Below are positions 1 to 5,009 of a DNA stretch of 5,009 nucleotides, piece after piece (within the stretch, counting starts at the first letter, position 1; the number at the start of each line of letters is the position of its first letter). Position numbers and translations under genes: made by a program. The notes below the pieces were generated by a model that made no database searches, had not been told where the DNA came from, and was given only the letters and a program-made list of their open reading frames with translations. Origin of the DNA: an uncultured Candidatus Saccharibacteria bacterium (GTDB taxonomy: Bacteria; Patescibacteriota; Saccharimonadia; Saccharimonadales; Saccharimonadaceae); contig CALHWA010000007.1 in assembly GCA_938036845.1 (NCBI GenBank), positions 1-5,009 on the forward strand, read 5' to 3'.

Positions 1-1953
1 CACCTCCCCAAGGTTCGTTGCAAGCAAATACACCACCATGCGCTTGATATTAGCGTAGATCGTCCGCCCCTCATGCACGGCACTGATGATAGAGCGGAAG
101 TTGTTATCAAGCAGGATAATATCGCCAGCATCGCGTGCTATCTGCGCCCCCGAGCCCATCGCAATGCCGACATTAGCATTGGTCAGCGCGGGGATATCAT
201 TGACACCATCACCCGTCATGGCAGTGATGTCTGTTGCATTGAGCGCTGTGAGGATACGATGCTTGTGCTCTGGTATGACCCGTGAGAAAACGCGTGCACG
301 GGCCACCACAGTAGCCAGCTCACCGTCGCTTAGTTGGTCAAGCCGCCGGCAATCATATACCTCATCACGCCCCCGTACAAGGCCAAGTTGCCGCCCAATC
401 TGATACGCCGTCTCAAAATGATCGCCAGTAATCATCCGCACTGTGATACCCGCTTGGCGTGCCCGAGCAATCGACGGCCGAGCCTCTGGCCGCACACTGT
501 CTGCCACACCAACCAGCCCCACAAACTGCAACCCCTGGCGCGCTGGCAGCTGCTCCAGCGAATCAATCGGCGCGCGAAGTGCCGTATACGCCAAGGCAAT
601 TACTCTATACCCCTGCCCCGTGAGCTGCTGCAAAGCCTGGAGCGTCGCGCGCTTATCTGTGTTGGAAAGCCGGGCATGGCGAATAATCGCTTCTGGTGCA
701 CCCTTCACACACAGACGATATTGCCCAGTACCAACCGCCTGGAGTGTGCCACTCATCGCCAGCTTGTGCTCAAAGGGAAAGAGTGTCAAACCCGCTCGGC
801 GCTGCGGCCGCGAGACGCGCTGCTCGTTGCAATAGGCGGCAAAGGCTCGATCGAGTGGATCATACATCTTGCTCCGGCTATTAGGCAAGGTGCTACCAGC
901 CAATGTCCGGAGTAGTGGCTCGGTGCGATTGCCTGGCGCCCAGATGGCTTGGACAGTGAGTTTGTTGCGCGTGAGGGTGCCGGTCTTGTCTGTAGCGATT
1001 GTCGTCACGACGCCAATTGTCTCAATTGCTGCCATCGTCCGCACTAGTGCCTTGCGCCGCGCCATCCGCTGCATACCAATAGCCAAAATCACCGAGATCG
1101 CCACCGGCAACCCCTCCGGCACTGCACTAACGGCAAGCGCTATCACGAACTGCAGCGCTGCGGTGAATTCCATGCCACGCCACAGCGCCAATCCCAGCGC
1201 TACCACTGACGCTACCAACACAACGACGATAATTTGACTTACCAGCTTATTGATCGTGCGCTCCACTGGGCTCGTCTCACGTGGGTGGCTCGAGAGAGCA
1301 GCCAGTTTGCCATACTCGGTCGCATTTCCGGTTGCCGTCACAATAGCAAGCGCACTGCCACCAATCACAAATGACCCCTGATACAAACAATTCCGCCGCT
1401 CATAGAGCGCCGTTGCCATAGGAAGAGCCGCACTATTCTTCTCGATCGGGAGCGACTCACCCGTCAGCTGTGATTCGTCCACGCGGAGCGAGCGCGCCTC
1501 GAGCACCCGCGCATCGGCCGGAATCTTATCACCCTCTTCCACGATGATCACATCACCTGGCACCAGCTGCTCGGCATCGAGCGATTGCTCCCCCTCGTGC
1601 CGACGGACGCGCACCTGCAGCGGAGCTTTCTTTTGCAACGAGCGAATGATGCGCTCGGTAGAGAGCTGCTGCGTGTAATCGATCAGTGCACTCACCACAA
1701 TAATCGCCAAGATAATCAACCCATCCACTACCGCCTGGTGGAAGAAACTAATCGCCGCTGCCGCAAACAGCACCAGCATAAACACTGAGCAAAATGGCTT
1801 GATGAGCCGCCGCCACAGTGGTTCGTGCACAACGCGGATGATATTAGGGCCGTAGTGTTCCAGCCGCTCAGCTACAGCAGCGTCATCGAGACCACGGACG
1901 CTAGACGATAGGTCGGCCATCGTCTGCTGAGGGGTCTTGGCATGGTATGTCAT
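1..1953 (-). CDS. P-type (P2A, Ca2+-type) cation-transporting ATPase, C-terminus cut by window edge
   Basis: An open minus-strand frame runs from ATG at 1953-1951 to the left edge (651 codons, no stop). P-type ATPases pump cations across the membrane through an aspartyl-phosphate intermediate. Seen in order: N-terminal cation-ATPase region (residues 15-45, with YGPN at 34-37); helices M1 (about 51-71) and M2 (73-93); actuator domain with TGES at 164-167; M3 (237-257); M4 with PEGLP at 279-283; DKTGTLT with phosphorylated Asp322; a short nucleotide-binding domain with KGAPE at 417-421; MITGD at 507-511; TGDGVND at 580-586; and the start of M5 ending TNLGEV. PEGLP plus Asn647 and Glu650 match the calcium-ligand positions of SERCA M4 and M5 (Asn768, Glu771), so Ca2+ is the likeliest substrate, though Mn2+ or another cation is possible. 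M6-M10 (about 200 residues) lie outside, including the remaining ligands. Met1 is preferred to Met12 because a -10 element sits just upstream. The family call is secure; the substrate is inferred. Confidence 0.96.
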   Translation of the reverse strand, partial: MTYHAKTPQQTMADLSSSVRGLDDAAVAERLEHYGPNIIRVVHEPLWRRLIKPFCSVFMLVLFAAAAISFFHQAVVDGLIILAIIVVSALIDYTQQLSTERIIRSLQKKAPLQVRVRRHEGEQSLDAEQLVPGDVIIVEEGDKIPADARVLEARSLRVDESQLTGESLPIEKNSAALPMATALYERRNCLYQGSFVIGGSALAIVTATGNATEYGKLAALSSHPRETSPVERTINKLVSQIIVVVLVASVVALGLALWRGMEFTAALQFVIALAVSAVPEGLPVAISVILAIGMQRMARRKALVRTMAAIETIGVVTTIATDKTGTLTRNKLTVQAIWAPGNRTEPLLRTLAGSTLPNSRSKMYDPLDRAFAAYCNEQRVSRPQRRAGLTLFPFEHKLAMSGTLQAVGTGQYRLCVKGAPEAIIRHARLSNTDKRATLQALQQLTGQGYRVIALAYTALRAPIDSLEQLPARQGLQFVGLVGVADSVRPEARPSIARARQAGITVRMITGDHFETAYQIGRQLGLVRGRDEVYDCRRLDQLSDGELATVVARARVFSRVIPEHKHRILTALNATDITAMTGDGVNDIPALTNANVGIAMGSGAQIARDAGDIILLDNNFRSIISAVHEGRTIYANIKRMVVYLLATNLGEV

Positions 1954-1962
1954 AATAGATCT

Positions 1963-1971
1963 ATTATAGCA
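1963..1971 (-). promoter_or_regulatory. Extended -10 promoter of the cation ATPase gene
   Basis: Read on the minus strand, this is TGCTATAAT: a perfect TATAAT hexamer (1968-1963) preceded by the extended -10 TG. Nine bases separate the hexamer from the ATG at 1953, so transcription would begin within about three bases of the start codon and the mRNA would be leaderless or nearly so. No purine-rich Shine-Dalgarno sequence lies before the ATG. The 17-base-spaced -35 position reads CAGAAC, a poor match, which fits dependence on the extended -10. Confidence 0.72.
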
Positions 1972-1989
1972 CACCAAGCATAAGCGTTC

Positions 1990-2019
1990 TGGACAAATTA
2001 CCGTACATCGGCGTATACT
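1990..2019 (+). promoter_or_regulatory. -35/-10 promoter of the small membrane protein gene
   Basis: TGGACA at 1990-1995 (five of six bases of TTGACA) and TATACT at 2014-2019 (five of six of TATAAT) are separated by 18 bases. Only six bases lie between the -10 and the ATG at 2026, so the predicted first transcribed base is the A of the start codon. This is a leaderless arrangement with no Shine-Dalgarno sequence. The -35 region abuts that of the divergent ATPase promoter, so the two promoters stand back to back and could interfere with or share a regulator. Confidence 0.68.
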
Positions 2020-2025
2020 AGAGCC

Positions 2026-2250
2026 ATGACAAAAGCTCCACACACCACTGTAACCAAAACTAAGGCCGCAGCCAAAAAACCATCGAAGCACACCGGTACA
2101 CCAGCCACTCACCCCTCATCACGCCAAACCAAGCAACCCAAGACGGTCGACTACTACCCCAACCGCATGACTATTGCTATCTCAGTGCTGGCTGGCACAG
2201 GACTTGTCTTGCTGTGTTTGATGGTGCGGATGACGGTGATTGTGGAGTAA
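2026..2250 (+). CDS. Small basic single-helix membrane protein, unknown function
   Basis: This 74-residue protein is not one I recognise. Residues 1-47 are hydrophilic, low in complexity and rich in Lys, Thr, Ala, Pro and His, with almost no acidic residues. Residues 48-67 form one hydrophobic helix, followed by Arg68 and a short hydrophobic end (MTVIVE). The strongly basic N-terminus suggests an N-in orientation, with the Lys/Thr-rich segment in the cytoplasm, where it could touch nucleic acid, membrane lipid or an acidic partner; that role is a guess. It is likely real because a near-consensus promoter ends six bases before the ATG and the composition (charged arm, then one clean helix) is protein-like. 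It is transcribed divergently from the ATPase and separated by 153 bases from the protease gene, which has its own promoter. A small subunit or regulator of a neighbouring membrane protein is possible but unsupported. Confidence 0.72.
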   Translation: MTKAPHTTVTKTKAAAKKPSKHTGTPATHPSSRQTKQPKTVDYYPNRMTIAISVLAGTGLVLLCLMVRMTVIVE

Positions 2251-2278
2251 GCACACTAAAGTAACCAGCCCGCCCGTA

Positions 2279-2309
2279 GTGATATTTCATTTTCAATGAA
2301 AAATACCAC
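2279..2309. repeat. AT-rich imperfect inverted repeat (possible weak terminator or operator)
   Basis: TTCATT (2286-2291) pairs with AATGAA (2295-2300) around a three-base TTC loop. The stem continues outward after a two-base bulge (2301-2302) through TAT/ATA, one A·C mismatch, and GTG/CAC (2279-2281 with 2307-2309). It begins 28 bases after the stop codon of the small membrane protein gene. The position fits a transcription terminator, but the stem is AT-rich and no long T-run follows. It could instead be a protein-binding palindrome upstream of the protease gene. Confidence 0.4.
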
Positions 2310-2370
2310 ACTTTTACAAGCAAGAGTTGATAATCAGCCGATTAATAATTAAAGCACTCTCGGTTATGGC

Positions 2371-2400
2371 ACAGTGTGTTATAGTGTGCTATAGTGTGTC
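2371..2400 (+). repeat. Three tandem copies of a 10-base unit in the protease promoter
   Basis: The segment reads as three consecutive 10-base units, ACAGTGTGTT, ATAGTGTGCT and ATAGTGTGTC, sharing the core AGTGTG. The period equals about one helical turn, so the same face of the DNA is presented three times. The repeat ends three bases before the ATG at 2404 and contains the promoter hexamers described separately. Confidence 0.8.
2377..2395 (+). promoter_or_regulatory. Two overlapping extended -10 elements of the protease gene
   Basis: TGTTATAGT (2377-2385) and TGCTATAGT (2387-2395) are both extended -10 elements, TGnTATAGT, created by the 10-base tandem repeat. The downstream one lies eight bases before the ATG at 2404, giving a leader of about zero to two bases. 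The upstream one would give a leader of about 12 bases. No convincing -35 hexamer is visible at the expected spacing, and no Shine-Dalgarno sequence precedes the start. Confidence 0.65.
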
Positions 2401-2403
2401 ATT

Positions 2404-4899
2404 ATGACACATCGTTTTTCTATTTTTCAGGGGCGGCGGCGCCCGATGCTTTTTGTTGCACTTGGTGTGAGTATTACCCTGCTTGTAGGGAGTATTATTG
2501 CTCTCTATTTAGTATCGCAGCCAAGTGCTCAGTCACCCAATGGCCGCAAAAAAACAATCGACCTTCTTACCAAGACAAATACCCAAACGCAGCAGCGTCG
2601 CATCACCTCACAGTTGGGTTTTAGTCTAGAGTACGACCCAGGAGTTATGACAGCAGAGGGGATTGTCCAAAATCCCAACAGTGAGCCAGGAACATTTCAG
2701 GGGCAAACATATAATGGCGATCAACTCCAAGAGGCACGCAACTACGGCATCATTACCCTACACCTCACTAACAAGACGTCTAGTACACCACAGCCAGCCG
2801 CTGCGCAGCAGTCACAACTTACTATTACCGCTAACCGTAACAAAAATTACTTCGGTAGCAAAGACAGCATCCCTGAGTACAAGGGGAAGTCTAACCTTGA
2901 CATCATCACCCAAGAGAAACGCAAAAGCCTTGCTCATGCTGGACGTGATGATGAGATCAACGAACGCGCTATTACTATCGCAGGCAAAAAATATCGTGAG
3001 CTTCACGTCAAACATCGCCTCAAAGCTCTTAATGGTCAGCTCACTATCTGGCGACAATCCTACTACTACCTAACCGTCCAGCACGACCGACCATACTGGC
3101 TTGCCGTAACCAACCTACCTGCCAATGACCGCGATGCACTCACTACCTGGCAAAATGTAATCTCTCGCGTCTCCTACACGCAGCCACAGGACGGTGCGCT
3201 ATCTTCTAGCCAGCCCGTGATCGCACGCCTAGCTGCAGCCAATACACCAACCGACACAGCTAACATCCACGGCACAGTCGGCGACGACATTATGCTCAGA
3301 GTGGTAGCAAAAAATCAGTTAGCAACAGTTAGAGTTGGTGCAATGCGCTGTGCTCGCCTCACCTTTCGTGTCCAGAGTAATACGCTCACACTAGCAAAGG
3401 CTTGCAATGGTGGCATTGGGAGTGGGTCGATTGTGTCATCGGATGGCGTTGTTGTCACTAATGGTCACGTTGTCGAAACAACCGATACTGATCTCCTTGC
3501 CAATGCCTTCCCAACCTCCCAACAAGAGTGGGATAACTATGTCCAATTTGTCACTGGAGCGGGTTATGCAACTGAGACGCAGATACGCGAGCTTATCAGC
3601 CAAGTCGAAAACGATGATATGGCTGCCGCCCAAAAGCTTATAGCCTATCTGCAGCTTGTGCCAAAATCTAACATTACAGTAAGTAACAGTCGCACCGACT
3701 ACGTTATCCAGACATCTGATGATCCAATCCGCCTTACAGAAGAAAATACCTGGCAAAAATCTGCCACCAACAAAACTGCGACACTCATTGACAAAGAAGT
3801 TGATACAGGTGATGTCGATCTCTCGTCTCGATATACCGACGTTGCACTCCTCAAGATGAGCGGTACATTCCCAACGATCCAACAGCTGTCGTCGCTCAGC
3901 TCAGTCCAAAACGGCGACCGCATTACTGCAGTAGGGTACCCAGCGCTTGTTGATGGTGGCATTAGCACTAAGCAGTCTCGCACCATACCCACCGTTTCTA
4001 CTGGTACGACAAGCAGGACACTGCGTGATGGCGGCGGGCACTCGCTTATTTTGACTACTACCGAGATCTCTTCTGGCAGTAGTGGCGGCCCTGCTTTTAA
4101 TGCGAAGGGTGAGCAAGTTGGTATCACAACATATGCGCGAGAATCATGCACGAAAGAAGAATCGTGCTTTGGTAGCGGTATTGCCCGAGATGCACAAGAC
4201 GCCCAAGCTATGGCAGCTAAACAACGTGTCTCCATTACCACCAATGGCGAACTCACCAAACTATGGCAGATGGGTATCGATGAATTTGTTGCTGGGCGCT
4301 ACAGCACTGCAGCACGGTCATTTAGTAGCCTCAATAGCAAATACCCAGGTAATTATCTTGTAACAAAATTCCTATCAACCGCTCAGAATCAACCACGAGA
4401 TGAAACCGACCAGACTACAACACCTAGCCCAGATGCTCGCAATACAGACCCAAGTACAAACCCTGATACTAGCATCGATTACTCCTACACTCCGCTCACA
4501 TCAAGCGAACACAGCACGATTGTCATACTTATCATCTGCTTCATGGTGATTGTCGTGATTGCGATTGCAATAATTGGCTTCGCTATCTGGGCTGGCACCC
4601 GCAAGAAGAACTCTACTCAGCCGCGTTATCCCTACCCATTAGGGCCAACAGCGCAGCCTGGGCAACCACCCGTTGGCTACACAAGTCAGCCACAACCACC
4701 CGTCCAGCAACCATATTATCCGCCCCAGTCTCAACCTCAGCCATATCCACCAGCTCAGCAAGTTACACCAGTGCAGGCGCCTATGGTGCAGCCAGCAACA
4801 CAGTCTTCATCACCAACTGATCCACTACCGCCACAGCAGCCGCAGGCTACTCAACCCTCAGCACCGACTGAGTCATCTACTCCCGCTCCATTCGAGTAA
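2404..4899 (+). CDS. Membrane-anchored trypsin/HtrA-like serine protease with two membrane helices and Pro/Gln-rich tail
   Basis: An 831-residue protein predicted to cleave proteins outside the membrane. Residues 1-14 are basic (RRR at 11-13), followed by a membrane helix at 15-37 that is probably an uncleaved anchor. Residues 65-300 form an extracytoplasmic region I do not recognise. The chymotrypsin-fold domain spans about 300-610: GSGSIVSSDG at 339-348, TNGHVV with His355, YTDVALLKM with Asp479, AVGYP at 509-513 and SSGSSGGP with nucleophile Ser560. The His-Asp gap of 124 residues is much longer than the roughly 30 of DegP. Cys316/Cys334 and Cys582/Cys588 could form disulfides. No PDZ domain follows; instead residues 615-660 look like one TPR-type helix pair, then a Thr/Pro/Asp-rich linker, a helix at 706-729, a basic GTRKK stop-transfer and a tail (740-831) with 29 Pro and 18 Gln in 92 residues. 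Positive charges place both ends in the cytoplasm. The start is fixed by an adjacent -10 element. The protease call is strong; the substrate is unknown. Confidence 0.93.
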   Translation: MTHRFSIFQGRRRPMLFVALGVSITLLVGSIIALYLVSQPSAQSPNGRKKTIDLLTKTNTQTQQRRITSQLGFSLEYDPGVMTAEGIVQNPNSEPGTFQGQTYNGDQLQEARNYGIITLHLTNKTSSTPQPAAAQQSQLTITANRNKNYFGSKDSIPEYKGKSNLDIITQEKRKSLAHAGRDDEINERAITIAGKKYRELHVKHRLKALNGQLTIWRQSYYYLTVQHDRPYWLAVTNLPANDRDALTTWQNVISRVSYTQPQDGALSSSQPVIARLAAANTPTDTANIHGTVGDDIMLRVVAKNQLATVRVGAMRCARLTFRVQSNTLTLAKACNGGIGSGSIVSSDGVVVTNGHVVETTDTDLLANAFPTSQQEWDNYVQFVTGAGYATETQIRELISQVENDDMAAAQKLIAYLQLVPKSNITVSNSRTDYVIQTSDDPIRLTEENTWQKSATNKTATLIDKEVDTGDVDLSSRYTDVALLKMSGTFPTIQQLSSLSSVQNGDRITAVGYPALVDGGISTKQSRTIPTVSTGTTSRTLRDGGGHSLILTTTEISSGSSGGPAFNAKGEQVGITTYARESCTKEESCFGSGIARDAQDAQAMAAKQRVSITTNGELTKLWQMGIDEFVAGRYSTAARSFSSLNSKYPGNYLVTKFLSTAQNQPRDETDQTTTPSPDARNTDPSTNPDTSIDYSYTPLTSSEHSTIVILIICFMVIVVIAIAIIGFAIWAGTRKKNSTQPRYPYPLGPTAQPGQPPVGYTSQPQPPVQQPYYPPQSQPQPYPPAQQVTPVQAPMVQPATQSSSPTDPLPPQQPQATQPSAPTESSTPAPFE

Positions 4900-4925
4900 T
4901 GATAGCGTCGGCCACCAGCAAATTG

Positions 4926-4934
4926 TGGTATACT
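4926..4934 (+). promoter_or_regulatory. Extended -10 promoter of the gene starting at 4942
   Basis: TGGTATACT is an extended -10 (TGn plus TATACT, five of six bases of consensus). Seven bases separate it from the ATG at 4942, so the transcript would start within a base of the start codon. No good -35 is seen at the 17-base spacing (CGTCGG at 4906-4911), and no Shine-Dalgarno sequence is present. The element lies 26 bases after the protease stop, so the downstream gene is probably transcribed separately as well as possibly by read-through. Confidence 0.66.
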
Positions 4935-4941
4935 AAAGAAC

Positions 4942-5009
4942 ATGAGAGTACGAATAGAGATAGACACAAAGACCTTTGTGCGGTTTTGGCTGGTAGTAAT
5001 TGGTTTTGC
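4942..5009 (+). CDS. N-terminus of a membrane protein, possibly an AI-2E family transporter, cut by window edge
   Basis: Twenty-two full codons are visible: a short polar and charged segment (MRVRIEIDTKTFVRF) followed by the start of a hydrophobic helix (WLVVIGF). The IEIDTKTFVRFW pattern followed by a membrane helix recalls the N-termini of AI-2E/PerM-type transporters annotated in Saccharibacteria. That is from memory of the family, not a search, and 22 residues are too few to be sure. AI-2E family proteins are multi-helix membrane proteins, some of which export small molecules or act as sodium/proton antiporters. The start is supported by the extended -10 element seven bases upstream. Confidence 0.6.
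   Translation, partial: MRVRIEIDTKTFVRFWLVVIGF

Noticed and set aside
334..1237. Plus-strand open frames of up to 193 codons across 73-1237
   Set aside because: They lie antisense to the ATPase, whose frame carries every P-type motif; their translations are Arg/Pro/Ser-rich with no recognisable domain or promoter.
2310..2370. Possible small RNA or extra gene in the noncoding gap
   Set aside because: AT-rich with short palindromic fragments but no open frame, promoter-terminator pair or stable fold visible by eye.
3436..4259. Minus-strand open frames of 148 and 186 codons inside the protease gene
   Set aside because: They are antisense to the catalytic domain coding region with intact His, Asp and Ser motifs; no promoter or domain supports them.
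4600..4890. Pro/Gln codon-rich stretch as a DNA tandem repeat or CRISPR-like array
   Set aside because: The CAG/CCA/CAA codons recur irregularly with no constant unit or spacer; it is a low-complexity protein tail kept in frame.
4912..4928. CCAC/GTGG inverted repeat as a terminator after the protease gene
   Set aside because: The stem is only four pairs with a nine-base loop and no T-run, and it overlaps the next promoter.
1..5009. A single multi-gene defence or mobile system
   Set aside because: No nuclease, transposase, integrase, toxin or recombination site is visible; each gene has its own promoter and the products are ordinary membrane functions apart from the unusual protease layout.

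Overview
The window most resembles a piece of a small, host-associated or reduced bacterial genome. My best guess is Candidatus Saccharibacteria (TM7) or another Candidate Phyla Radiation lineage. The guess rests on three things: a start codon placed directly after a -10 element at all four genes, with no Shine-Dalgarno sequence; a membrane-anchored trypsin-like protease with a Pro/Gln-rich tail; and the start of a gene that looks like the AI-2E-type transporters I associate with that group. No marker gene such as an rRNA is present, so the taxonomy is inference. Nothing suggests a nonstandard genetic code.

Layout. Positions 1-1953 (minus strand) hold the first 651 residues of a P-type (P2A, calcium-type) cation ATPase; its C-terminus lies beyond the left edge. 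A 72-base divergent promoter region (1954-2025) separates it from a 74-residue basic, single-helix membrane protein on the plus strand (2026-2250). A 153-base noncoding gap (2251-2403) follows, with an AT-rich imperfect hairpin and then a tandem 10-base repeat that carries two overlapping extended -10 elements. The largest complete gene (2404-4899, 831 residues) encodes a membrane protease: N-terminal anchor, unrecognised extracytoplasmic domain, trypsin/HtrA-like catalytic domain with His355-Asp479-Ser560, a short helical region, a second membrane helix and a Pro/Gln-rich tail. A fourth gene starts at 4942 on the plus strand and is cut by the right edge after 22 codons.

How the parts relate. 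Each gene has its own promoter-like element, so they need not form one operon. All four products are predicted membrane proteins, but I see no firm evidence that they form one functional system. The most unusual items are the uniform leaderless start arrangement, the tandem-repeat promoter of the protease gene, and the protease architecture, with a roughly 120-residue stretch between catalytic His and Asp. Base composition by eye is more GC-rich in the ATPase than in the protease gene. No tRNA, rRNA, CRISPR, insertion sequence or attachment site was seen.
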